A DNA stretch of 20,044 bases from positions 1 to 20,044 of the IMG/VR virus record IMGVR_UViG_3300032677_001088; one strand, written 5' to 3'. Below are positions 11,589 to 18,859 of the stretch, one piece after another. The notes beneath the pieces were generated by a model that searched no databases, was not told the DNA's origin, and worked only from the letters and a program-made list of their open reading frames with translations. Source of the stretch: a virus. A program made the position numbers and the translations under genes. Position 1 is the stretch's first letter. Every line of letters begins with the position of its first letter.

Positions 11589-11617
11589 AAATGTTCCTGT
11601 TAGTATATTTATGTCTG
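11582..11617 (-). promoter_or_regulatory. start-codon hairpin with embedded late-promoter-like box
   Basis: An 11-bp perfect inverted repeat (11582-11592 with 11607-11617) surrounds a loop holding the ribosome site AGGAAC; the ATG of the endonuclease is in the 3' arm. The 5' arm contains CATAAATA (11613-11606), 7 of 8 matches to the T4 late box TATAAATA. RNA started from that box would begin near 11600, lack the 5' arm, and leave the ATG free. T4 I-TevI is known to be controlled in this way. Confidence 0.7.
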
Positions 11618-11627
11618 TCCTACGGAC

Positions 11628-12167
11628 TTACAGCGTTTCGCCCCCGATAGTTCTTGAACAGGCACACAGTTCCCCCGTTTGAAGACTATCTAAGATTCGA
11701 AGTGTTTCTTCTGGACTACGACCTACATTTAGGTTATTGACTGTGACATGTTGGATAACATTATCTGGGTCAACGATAAATGTTGCTCTCAGTGGTGCTC
11801 CTGCCGGGGCAAAAAATACACCCAATTGCTCGACTAAACTTAGTTCGCCTCGTTGTGTATCGGCAAACTGAGTATGTGTAATTTTCTTCAAGTCTGCGTG
11901 GGCATTTTGCCAGGCAACCGCACAGAATTCGTTATCTGTTGAGCCTGTAAGTAATACAGCATCTCTATCAATAAAATCTTGGTTCAATTTGTCATACCCA
12001 ACAATTTCTGTGGGGCAAACAAAAGTGAAAGATTTTGGATAGTAAACGATTACTTTCCACTTGCCTTCAAAACTTTGATCGGTAATTGTAAAGTATGCGT
12101 CTTCTGGTTGTCCTGGCTTAACACCAGTAATTGCGAAAGCTTCTAATTTATTTCCAACTGTTTTCAT
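11628..12167 (-). CDS. ahpC: alkyl hydroperoxide reductase AhpC, three-cysteine (AhpD-dependent) type
   Basis: 179-residue 2-Cys peroxiredoxin. The peroxidatic Cys51 is in FTFVCPTEI, preceded by the conserved YYPKSFTF. The C-terminus GELCACSR has Cys168 and Cys170. The C-x-C arrangement is that of actinobacterial AhpC, which is recycled by AhpD rather than AhpF, and ahpD is encoded two genes away. It reduces peroxides and would protect the infected cell. AAGGAG lies just upstream of the ATG. A promoter is likely near 12225-12255. Confidence 0.93.
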   Translation of the reverse strand: MKTVGNKLEAFAITGVKPGQPEDAYFTITDQSFEGKWKVIVYYPKSFTFVCPTEIVGYDKLNQDFIDRDAVLLTGSTDNEFCAVAWQNAHADLKKITHTQFADTQRGELSLVEQLGVFFAPAGAPLRATFIVDPDNVIQHVTVNNLNVGRSPEETLRILDSLQTGELCACSRTIGGETL

Positions 12168-12224
12168 ATCATTCTCCTTATGTGTGTGTTTGAAAACTAA
12201 TAACTCAGTGTTTGTACTGATATG

Positions 12225-12255
12225 TTATTGTAATAGTATTTAACAATAAGATCAA
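12225..12255 (-). promoter_or_regulatory. probable promoter of ahpC
   Basis: Minus-strand TTGATC upstream of TACAAT (-10 at about 12230-12225), with near-optimal spacing. It gives a leader of about 50 nt before the AhpC Shine-Dalgarno. The surrounding sequence to 12317 is very A/T-rich and has no gene. Confidence 0.45.
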
Positions 12256-12317
12256 GCATTTTAATTGATTTTTTCAATAATTATTTCAATGACCGTTATT
12301 AAAAAAATCAATAATGA

Positions 12318-12524
12318 TTATGATATTTTTGGTTCTTCTTTATGTTCTGCCAAATCTTCTCGAGTAACATACATTGGATGATCCATGATACGCATCCACT
12401 TGATTGGTTTCCAATATTTGGAAAGAAGATTATTGATGATTACTACGCCAATAAAAATTACGATAAACCCTAAGGTTGTTAAAATACTGCCAGCTAAAAA
12501 TACTGCCGCTTGATCCATGTCCAT
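12318..12524 (-). CDS. small single-pass membrane protein, 68 aa
   Basis: Not assigned to a family. A short N-terminus (MDMDQ) precedes one strong membrane helix (about 7-33, FLAGSILTTLGFIVIFIGVV). A basic/aromatic stretch SKYWKPIKWMR and an acidic cytoplasmic tail (EDLAEHKEEP) follow, so the N-terminus probably faces outward. It resembles small gamma-subunit-type membrane proteins in layout only. AGAGAG lies upstream of the ATG. It sits between the beta-barrel gene and ahpC, after the terminator at 12541-12563. Confidence 0.65.
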   Translation of the reverse strand: MDMDQAAVFLAGSILTTLGFIVIFIGVVIINNLLSKYWKPIKWMRIMDHPMYVTREDLAEHKEEPKIS

Positions 12525-12540
12525 TTTAATACTCTCTTAA

Positions 12541-12563
12541 TAAAAAAGGGCCCGTAGGCCCTT
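12541..12563 (-). terminator. intrinsic terminator of the beta-barrel gene
   Basis: Minus-strand 7-bp stem AAGGGCC/GGCCCTT with a TACG tetraloop and a following T run (12547-12542). It lies about 20 nt after the stop of the gene at 12582-13154. Confidence 0.92.
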
Positions 12564-12581
12564 ATACTGTCTAATCAAAGA

Positions 12582-13154
12582 TTAGAATGAATGTGCATAA
12601 CCTACACGAGTAATACCAGCTTGTGTATCACCACGCATACGATCATAACCTACATACACGTTGTCTGCCTTGGTAATGTTGTAACCAAGATCGGCACGCC
12701 ATGTACGTGTTTCCCACTGATTTGCATCTTGATCAAACGGAGCACGATAACGCCATGCTACTGTTGCTGTTACACCTGTCGATGCAACTGGAATATTCAC
12801 ACCTGGCTCAATAGAGTAGTATGAATAATTTGTAGTTGTTGTATAACGCTCACCTAGACCTACACGAACATATGGTGTAGCTAGACCCATAACATTATAC
12901 TGACCTGTAACACCTGCTTCTAGTTGTGAACTAGAAAGTCCTGTTTCAGTGTTGTCAGTCTTACCAACAACTGTCAAAGTTTTAACATCAACTGCAAAGT
13001 TATCGTTAACTGCTTGCTTAACGCTTAACTGATAGTTGTCTGATTTTGGGCCATTGTTTTTACCCAATTGGTCTTGAAATTCAACACCAACTTCGACAGC
13101 ACTTGCTGTTACTGCCACTAGGGCTAAAAGAGTTGCTAATGCAATTTTCTTCAT
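12582..13154 (-). CDS. outer-membrane beta-barrel protein (porin-like)
   Basis: 190 residues with a clear signal peptide (MKKIALATLLALVAVTASA, cleavage before VEVG). A mature part of about 171 residues has alternating polar/hydrophobic strands, frequent aromatic girdle residues (for example YVRVGLGERY, RADLGYNI, NVYVGYDRM) and a C-terminal YAHSF ending in Phe, the usual BAM recognition end. The size fits an 8-stranded barrel. In a phage genome such a protein could alter host surface receptors or permeability (inference). Ribosome site AAGGAAG, with its own promoter region upstream and terminator downstream. Confidence 0.82.
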   Translation of the reverse strand: MKKIALATLLALVAVTASAVEVGVEFQDQLGKNNGPKSDNYQLSVKQAVNDNFAVDVKTLTVVGKTDNTETGLSSSQLEAGVTGQYNVMGLATPYVRVGLGERYTTTTNYSYYSIEPGVNIPVASTGVTATVAWRYRAPFDQDANQWETRTWRADLGYNITKADNVYVGYDRMRGDTQAGITRVGYAHSF

Positions 13155-13184
13155 TTGTTTTACTTCCTTTTTATTAATAAAAAT

Positions 13185-13232
13185 GACATGTTGTCATGTC
13201 TCTATTATATATCCGTATTAGTACAGAGAGCA
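13185..13232 (-). promoter_or_regulatory. promoter region of the beta-barrel gene
   Basis: TATAAT (13209-13204) on the minus strand with a weak -35 (TTGCTC, 18-nt spacing). A perfect 6-bp dyad, gacatg-ttgt-catgtc (13185-13200), covers the predicted start of transcription and may be an operator or a 5' stabilising hairpin. Confidence 0.6.
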
Positions 13233-13236
13233 ATAG

Positions 13237-13262
13237 AAAATGGCTACTTTCGTAGCCATTTT
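13237..13262 (-). terminator. terminator of the tmRNA transcript
   Basis: A 10-bp perfect stem aaaatggcta (13237-13246) with tagccatttt (13253-13262), 6-nt loop. On the minus strand the stem ends in TTTT. It directly follows the tmRNA coding piece. Confidence 0.82.
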
Positions 13263-13615
13263 GGTTAAGTTGGGTGACAAGGATCAACCAATCCTCGCGA
13301 GGGCAGTTTCTTAGGCTGCGATTGCAAATTCGTCATTAGCACTGATGCTAACTGGAACTTGGAAATACTCGAATGTATTTGCTTTTGCATTTACGTTATT
13401 TGCTTGATTTACAGTCATCGCCTACTGTGTTGCCGTCTCTACTATCTCGCCACGTCGAAGCCAATACAGGCCCATCAAAAGAAAACTCAGATCCTTTCAC
13501 GGTTGGCTCCATTACTGGTTAGCCGCAGTATGCATCCTGCCGAATTTTCTTTTGGTGGACCTGCCGGGGGTCGAACCCGGGTCCGCAACGCCTTCGCTTT
13601 GAAGGGATTACAACA
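13263..13615 (-). ncRNA. ssrA: circularly permuted (two-piece) tmRNA
   Basis: On the minus strand the acceptor half comes first: GGACCCGGGTTCGACC T arm, CAGGTCC acceptor strand (13563-13557), discriminator A and CCA ending at 13553. After a 79-nt intervening segment the coding half starts with GGGCCTG (13473-13467). GGGCCTG pairs with CAGGTCC over 7 bp (one G-U), and GGCTTCGACG follows as in other tmRNAs. The ends of the intervening segment form a 10-bp helix (CAAAAGAAAA with TTTTCTTTTG) stacked on the acceptor stem, as expected of a permuted precursor cut into two pieces. The likely tag frame is 13340-13311, ANDEFAIAA then TAA, preceded by CATCAGT. An in-frame GCA further upstream would give a 30-residue tag and is less likely. 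tmRNA with host SmpB rescues stalled ribosomes. The outer ends of both pieces are approximate. Confidence 0.9.
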
Positions 13616-13625
13616 ATTCTTTAAA

Positions 13626-13694
13626 TTAACGCTTTTTCTTAGTAGCTCGCATTGCGGCTTCACGAATACGTTTTTTTGCGATTGGTCTAGTCAT
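13626..13694 (-). CDS. 22-aa highly basic peptide upstream of tmRNA
   Basis: ATG at 13694 preceded by AAAGGAG at ideal spacing and by a strong promoter (13719-13746). The product MTRPIAKKRIREAAMRATKK plus KR has about half Lys or Arg residues. The stop is within about 12-15 nt of the tmRNA acceptor piece, so both share one transcript. It could be a leader peptide, a tiny RNA-binding protein, or a coincidence, but a ribosome site this good makes translation likely. No family recognised. Confidence 0.6.
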   Translation of the reverse strand: MTRPIAKKRIREAAMRATKKKR

Positions 13695-13718
13695 TTTGGA
13701 CTCCTTTGTTAAAATTTA

Positions 13719-13746
13719 ATTATACTATCTTTTGTTTATAAGTCAA
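13719..13746 (-). promoter_or_regulatory. promoter of the 22-aa ORF and tmRNA
   Basis: Minus-strand TTGACT (13746-13741), 16-nt spacer, TATAAT (13724-13719). It shares the 15-mer AAGATAGTATAATTA (13731-13717) with the promoter at 9893-9920. Confidence 0.8.
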
Positions 13747-13756
13747 TTATTTCGAA

Positions 13757-16564
13757 TTAACTCATCGCTTCCTGTGTAATCAAATGAGCACCAACGTTAG
13801 CTGTTGAACCACTAGTATTAGTAATAGCAATAGTCAACGTATCAACTTGGTTACCACGAACGCTGTTGTACATGGCAAAGAAGAATGACAAATCAATCTG
13901 TTGTAAACCTGAACCGCCAGCTGGTGATACAAACGCAAACACAACTTCGCCGCCGTTAGCGTTAGTACCAGGGTTAACTGCTGGAGTAAGTGCGGTCATA
14001 CTAGTAGCTGTTGTATCACGTTCGGCAAATGAATAAGCACTACCTAACTGGTTCAAAGGTGTCCATGCTGGATTAGTCAATGTTGCTGTGTTACTTACTG
14101 ATCCTGCAATTAATTCTACCACGCACTTTTGGTCAGCTGTAATAAACATAGTCTTAGGCAATAACTGTCCACGGTTGGCCAGTCCAACGATGTAGCCTTG
14201 TACAAATGTATATGTACTTGCTGTAACGTTAGTAGTTAATGGCAAACTGATAGTGATATAACTGTTGGTAACAACGCTGGATACAACTGTACCTGCCTGT
14301 ACGCCAACACCAGTTACACTCTGTCCTGCAAAAATACCAGAAGTATTTGCAATCTGGATAATTTGGCTACCTGTAGCACCAACGGTATAACCATTAACTG
14401 TTGATACGCTTGAACCGTTATATGTGATTGAACCACCGCTAGCTGAAGCTGATGCTGTTACAGCTGAAGTAGCTGGTGATGCTAATGTAGTTCCGCTTGG
14501 AGCCGCACCAATTACATAGTCTGCCATATAAAGCGTAGCTGTACTATTTGTTGTAATACGAGCTATTTGTCCAAAACCATTTGAACCTAATCCTGGGAAG
14601 TAAATTGCACGACCTTGGAATTGGTTAATTGATAATACTGCTGTCAGTGTACCGCTAACTGCACCTGTTACAAGTGTGTCAACTTGAATAGTAAAGTTTG
14701 GACTTGTACCTGATATTGTTAGAATCTTTGAACCAACTCCGATACCCGTTCCACTTACTGTATCGCCTACTGCAAATACACCAGTTTGTGTACCACTAGT
14801 AGTTAGTGTATATGGGTTGGTATACCATGTAAATGTTTGATTGCTAGTACCTGCTGTTGTTGTTACTACTGTTGTACCGCCTTGTGTTGTTACTAGTGTA
14901 AAACTATTTGATGTAGCTTGTGCTACACTAAGTGGAGCAACATAATAAGTACCTGCCGCGATATAAGTTGCAGTACCACCTGATATAGTAACAGGAGTTC
15001 CAGTTGGTAATGGGTTCGCAGTGGCAGTACCATAAGTTATTACTCCACCTACTGCTATAGTAATTGTACCACCTAGCGTTGTAGTTGCAGTAGCAACTGC
15101 TGTATTGTTAACAGTATTGTTTAAACCCAATGTTAGTACGTTTGCGTAAATCGGTGTTGATGTAATAGCTGTGATGTGATTTTGACTTACTTGATATGTA
15201 CCAACACTGCCTGGCGTGTAAAAACTAATTGCGGTTGTGCTTAGTGCGGCTGTTGTCGCAACTGGCAAACCAAATTTATCAACCAAGTTAACTGTTGTGC
15301 TAGTTGTGTAATTGCTTGGTACAAATGTTCCTGCTGGAATACCTGCGGCTGTAATTAATTGTCCTGCTACAATACCTGTACTAGCTGATACTGTAATACT
15401 TGTGGCGCCCAGTGTAGCTGTTGCGGTTAATCCACTAGTTGCACTTGAACCAGTTGATGTTAATTGTGTAACAACAAAAGTTCCCCACAGGACACCAGTA
15501 CCTTGTAGCTGTTGTCCTGTTACAATTGATCCACTATTCACGTTTGTAACTGTCATCGTAGTGCCTACGATACTAGCCGCTACGTTGCCTGCTGTATTGG
15601 TTGCTGATGTAATAGCACCACCATTACTTAAACCATTGATGTTTCCGTATTCTTGTGTTCCCATAGGACGACTACGAATACTCAATAATGGAAAACGTGT
15701 AGTACCTGTTGGAATAGCACGAGTTGGTGCATTTAATGGCATACCATAAGAGTACGTAAATCCACGCTGATCGTTTTGTCCACCTTCAATAATAACTGAC
15801 ACACCATAATGGTACATGTCGTTAGTACCAGCTGTGTTGGTTGTATTGCGTTGTTCGTAACGAACCGGTAAGTTACCAGTACGTGCCCACGGTGCCAATT
15901 GTCCGCCACCTGTTAATGGGTTAGCATAGTTACCCCATCCAATTTGGTGAGCAATGATTGGTTCACCGTTGACCCAGAATCCCCAACGTGTTGCACCAGC
16001 ACCGTACCATCCGTATTCTAACCAGAACATCTGAATACGTGTAAAATCGATAGTAGCCAATGTAGCACGGTCGCCGTTCCATTGATCTAAACCTACACGA
16101 GTTTCTTGTATCACACCGTTTACGTCTGTACGCACTACAGCATAGATACCAAATGGATTATCTGGAGTCACTACGCTTTGTTCAAAAAATACACCGTTGG
16201 AATCGTCAAAGAATCCCACACGTTGTACGTTACCCGATAATGCAGTACCTAAGTTACAACCTGTAGCCATAAACATAGTCTTACCTGGTTGGTAGCGATG
16301 ATATGGACGTGACTGACGAATTGTCATATCTCCTGGACTTGAACCTAAACGCATACGTACACCGCCACTTGATGGAACTTGTTGTACGCTAGTCAATCCG
16401 CTGACGTTGTTGGTAAAAATCTCCCAACGCATTGGCTGTGTGCCGTATTCAAAGTCAGCTTCATAAATGTTTTGATGCATTGTGACTTTTAAACGCCCTA
16501 GTACATCACGTACACGTGGGGGCATTGCACTGCCGAATCTGTCGCTATTATTGGTATATGCCAT
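13757..16564 (-). CDS. large virion-type structural protein with inserted beta-repeat modules
   Basis: 935 residues without signal peptide. Residues 1-310 form a conserved-looking domain, including RQSRPYHRYQPGKT (83-96) and WFWVNGEP-type strands near 195-202, of a kind seen in T4-like phage structural proteins. Residues 790-935 are a second globular part (MFITADQKCVVELIAGS). Between them (about 320-790) is a Thr/Ser/Gly/Val-rich array. Variants of G-x-GQ-[IVL]-x-G-x-G-[IV]-x-AGT-x-V occur near 346-364, 397-415, 597-614 and 743-761. Likely a tail fibre, adhesin or capsid-decoration protein. AGAGAG lies upstream of the ATG. The repeat region is biased in codons (many ACT/GTT/GCT), as is typical of such arrays. 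Confidence 0.72.
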   Translation of the reverse strand: MAYTNNSDRFGSAMPPRVRDVLGRLKVTMHQNIYEADFEYGTQPMRWEIFTNNVSGLTSVQQVPSSGGVRMRLGSSPGDMTIRQSRPYHRYQPGKTMFMATGCNLGTALSGNVQRVGFFDDSNGVFFEQSVVTPDNPFGIYAVVRTDVNGVIQETRVGLDQWNGDRATLATIDFTRIQMFWLEYGWYGAGATRWGFWVNGEPIIAHQIGWGNYANPLTGGGQLAPWARTGNLPVRYEQRNTTNTAGTNDMYHYGVSVIIEGGQNDQRGFTYSYGMPLNAPTRAIPTGTTRFPLLSIRSRPMGTQEYGNINGLSNGGAITSATNTAGNVAASIVGTTMTVTNVNSGSIVTGQQLQGTGVLWGTFVVTQLTSTGSSATSGLTATATLGATSITVSASTGIVAGQLITAAGIPAGTFVPSNYTTSTTVNLVDKFGLPVATTAALSTTAISFYTPGSVGTYQVSQNHITAITSTPIYANVLTLGLNNTVNNTAVATATTTLGGTITIAVGGVITYGTATANPLPTGTPVTISGGTATYIAAGTYYVAPLSVAQATSNSFTLVTTQGGTTVVTTTAGTSNQTFTWYTNPYTLTTSGTQTGVFAVGDTVSGTGIGVGSKILTISGTSPNFTIQVDTLVTGAVSGTLTAVLSINQFQGRAIYFPGLGSNGFGQIARITTNSTATLYMADYVIGAAPSGTTLASPATSAVTASASASGGSITYNGSSVSTVNGYTVGATGSQIIQIANTSGIFAGQSVTGVGVQAGTVVSSVVTNSYITISLPLTTNVTASTYTFVQGYIVGLANRGQLLPKTMFITADQKCVVELIAGSVSNTATLTNPAWTPLNQLGSAYSFAERDTTATSMTALTPAVNPGTNANGGEVVFAFVSPAGGSGLQQIDLSFFFAMYNSVRGNQVDTLTIAITNTSGSTANVGAHLITQEAMS

Positions 16565-16607
16565 GGAATTGCTCTCTTAAAATAAGTATCTTTGTATTTA
16601 GCTTGTA

Positions 16608-17297
16608 TTATGTAAGTTTTCTAAAGTGCTCGTTATCCTTTTTTGCAAGATACACATTTTCAGGTATTATGTCAAAGGATATAGTAATTCTAGAAATAGT
16701 TGTTTCATTTTTGGCAGTTTTATGGTTAACCCAACTAGGAAAAAATAAACATTCTCCATCGATGTTGTCGATACCCACTATATCTCTCTGCGCCTTAGGC
16801 CCGCCGCCTAGTGTAAAAGAGCTTTTAAAATAAGTTTGTGTATTATTTGTGCGTATGGGTATATTTCCGCTGACATGCGGGCACGGACCTGGTTTGATAT
16901 CAGTATTACTAACCGCATCAAAATGAGTATGCCATGTTATTTCATGCTGAAATCTTAATTCATTCGCCCACATACGTATATACGATCCAGCTGTTTCAAA
17001 ACCCATGGCAGACATATAGTTTTTGTATTCTTCTGCAACGAAATCTTTCAAATATCTTATTTCTTCATAATCTAAATCTAAAAAATTATAACTGCCGTAT
17101 CTTCCAGTGAGCCAAACTGGACTTTTAATAAAATCTGGCTGTTTTGAAATTTCTAAAATGAAGTCTTTTTCTTTTAAAACAATTTCAGCTAGAGCTGTAT
17201 GAACTCCAGGCTTCATCATGGCTGTATAGAAACACACATCTACCGATGGTATTAAGGGAGGCTGTCCTGGAAAATTAATAGTTAACAGTTTCGTCAT
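16608..17297 (-). CDS. 2OG-Fe(II) dioxygenase-like protein
   Basis: 229 residues from the ATG at 17297. An upstream TTG at 17369 would extend into the divergent gene and is rejected. The iron triad is visible: His125-x-Asp127 in WHTHFD, distal His192 in SWVNHKT, and Arg203 (ISRITISFDI) to bind the 2-oxoglutarate carboxylate. A double-stranded beta-helix is expected, as in the phage family usually labelled 2OG-Fe(II) oxygenase. It would hydroxylate a protein, nucleotide or sugar; the target is unknown. It lies between the virion gene and the divergent plus-strand genes, so possibly it modifies a virion component. Confidence 0.8.
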   Translation of the reverse strand: MTKLLTINFPGQPPLIPSVDVCFYTAMMKPGVHTALAEIVLKEKDFILEISKQPDFIKSPVWLTGRYGSYNFLDLDYEEIRYLKDFVAEEYKNYMSAMGFETAGSYIRMWANELRFQHEITWHTHFDAVSNTDIKPGPCPHVSGNIPIRTNNTQTYFKSSFTLGGGPKAQRDIVGIDNIDGECLFFPSWVNHKTAKNETTISRITISFDIIPENVYLAKKDNEHFRKLT

Positions 17298-17317
17298 CTT
17301 GTATTTACGCCTGCTAT

Positions 17318-17325
17318 TATAAATA
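17318..17325 (+). promoter_or_regulatory. T4-type late promoter box TATAAATA
   Basis: An exact TATAAATA 26 nt before the DUF4337 start. Initiation is predicted near 17331, leaving a 20-nt leader that contains GGGAG. T4-type late promoters are read by a phage sigma (gp55-like), which is not in this window. A sigma70-like TATAAT also occurs at 17330-17335. Confidence 0.65.
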
Positions 17326-17350
17326 CTACTATAATCCGGGAGCGAATCAA

Positions 17351-17941
17351 ATGGCTTTAATAGACTCAATTTTAAATTTAGTTACTAAACAACCAAAAGA
17401 CCCAAACGCAGTAAAACCACCAATAGGTAGTCGTAGTGAGCGTGAGGCAAAAATCAAAGACAAGGCAGGTATGGTTATCAGTGTATTTGCCCTGATACTA
17501 GCTGTCAACAGTTGGTACGGCGGTAAGTTAAGCAGTTTAACACTTAATAACACTATTGCGGCCAACGATGTTTGGAGTTTTTACGAAGCTAAAAGCATCA
17601 AACAAATGCTAGCTGAACAATCATTAGATGATGCTATTGTTCGTAAAGACACAGCTAAGATCGAAAAACTAGAAGCTAAGATTGCACGTTACGAAAGTGA
17701 ACCTGCAACTGGTGAAGGTAAAAAAGAACTAATGGCCAAGGCCAAAAAATTAGAAGCTGAACGTGATCAAGCTAAAAAGCAAAGCCCATGGATTGGTTAT
17801 GCCAGTACACTTTATCAGTTGAGTATTGTTGTATTATCAGCAAGTATATTAGCAGTAAGTATGTCTATGTTCTGGGGTAGTTTCTTTGTCGCAGGATTAG
17901 GATTACTGTTGTCAGCACAAGGTGTATTCCTCTGGTTCTAA
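17351..17941 (+). CDS. DUF4337-like membrane protein
   Basis: 196 residues. Membrane segment 1 is at 39-58, followed by NNTIAANDVWSFYEAKSIKQ (66-85), the hallmark of DUF4337 proteins. A charged coiled coil follows (about 100-145), then two closely spaced helices (153-171 and 175-196). Function of the family is unknown. GGGAG lies 8 nt upstream of the ATG. The downstream gene begins 12 nt later and also has a membrane helix, so the two may form an envelope complex (inference). Confidence 0.78.
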   Translation: MALIDSILNLVTKQPKDPNAVKPPIGSRSEREAKIKDKAGMVISVFALILAVNSWYGGKLSSLTLNNTIAANDVWSFYEAKSIKQMLAEQSLDDAIVRKDTAKIEKLEAKIARYESEPATGEGKKELMAKAKKLEAERDQAKKQSPWIGYASTLYQLSIVVLSASILAVSMSMFWGSFFVAGLGLLLSAQGVFLWF

Positions 17942-17953
17942 GGAGCCAGTGGT

Positions 17954-18724
17954 GTGGATCCGTTAACACTCTTTGCCCTTGCCAACGGAGCCGTATCTGC
18001 GGTTAAAGCAGGGTGTAAACTATACAAGGACATCAAAAGCGCCGCAGGCGATATTAAAGACGTCCTTAAAGATTTAGATAATCAATTTAGCAGTCGACAT
18101 AAAGACGCTCCTCCTACCGTTGAACAACGTAATCAATACGTACAAGAACGCAATCGTGTAGTCGAATTAAACAAAAAAGCCAATGCCGAAGAGCATACTG
18201 GAATTTATCAAGAAATTGGCGACAAACTAGGTGAATATTACGATAACATGTACAAATGCATGGCTATCTTTGCCGAAGAAGAACGCCGTGCTAAAACTGA
18301 AATTTACAAAGGTGATGCCAGTCTAGGCAAACGTGCTCTACAGCGTGTTCTAATGCGTAAACAATTAGAGCAAATGAGTACAGAACTACGTGAGCTAATG
18401 GTTTATCAAAGTCCTCCTGAACTAGGTGCATTGTACACCGAAGTCGAAACAATGATGAAACAAATGGGTGAAGACCAAAAGGTTCTTATTGCTCGTCAGA
18501 TGCAGGCTCAGGCTAGACAAGAAGCACGTAAAGCGGCACGTATGAAACGTCTTACTGAAGAAGCAATAATTGGAGTTATCATACTCATACTATTATTGTC
18601 TATCATGTTTATGATGATGTGGGTAGCTTGGGACCGACAACAAAAATATCCTCAATATGGAAATGGTATCATTCCAATTAATCCTAATCATAAAGAAGAA
18701 AAATACATTTACATAGGTAGGTAA
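17954..18724 (+). CDS. coiled-coil protein with C-terminal membrane anchor, unknown function
   Basis: 256 residues starting at GTG (17954), with AGGAG at 17941-17945. An N-terminal amphipathic helix (LTLFALANGAVSAVKAG) is followed by long charged helices (about 45-200, rich in Glu, Lys, Arg and Gln), a membrane helix near 205-226, and a short polar tail. The amphipathic start and coiled coil recall conserved hypothetical proteins of T4-like phages of aquatic bacteria. Not assigned. Probably co-transcribed with the DUF4337 gene. Confidence 0.75.
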   Translation: MDPLTLFALANGAVSAVKAGCKLYKDIKSAAGDIKDVLKDLDNQFSSRHKDAPPTVEQRNQYVQERNRVVELNKKANAEEHTGIYQEIGDKLGEYYDNMYKCMAIFAEEERRAKTEIYKGDASLGKRALQRVLMRKQLEQMSTELRELMVYQSPPELGALYTEVETMMKQMGEDQKVLIARQMQAQARQEARKAARMKRLTEEAIIGVIILILLLSIMFMMMWVAWDRQQKYPQYGNGIIPINPNHKEEKYIYIGR

Positions 18725-18856
18725 ATAAAGTATCACCTTAGGACCGGTACTCGTTACCGTGGTGTAGGAGGCTCCTGCCTTGGAACAAGCGATTCGCTAC
18801 CGCGACTTTCTAAAGTGGCACTTGTAATTTCAACGTAATCTTAATCTGCTACTATT
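18725..18856. other. structured intergenic segment
   Basis: No gene. Short perfect hairpins follow one another: cggta-ctcgt-taccg near 18744-18758 inside a cacc/ggtg pairing, aggag-g-ctcct, agcg-att-cgct and acttt-ct-aaagt. No uridine tract marks a classic terminator. A small RNA or processing site is possible. Confidence 0.4.
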
Positions 18857-18859
18857 ATG

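Noticed and set aside
13359-13712. Plus-strand frame of 117 codons
   Set aside because: Covers the tmRNA antisense; no ribosome site or recognisable protein.
15312-15749. Plus-strand frame of 145 codons, Val/Pro/Ala-rich
   Set aside because: Shadow of the biased repeat region of the virion protein on the opposite strand.
17298-17369. TTG start for the 2OG oxygenase
   Set aside because: It overlaps the divergent gene and both promoter regions; the ATG at 17297 is sufficient.
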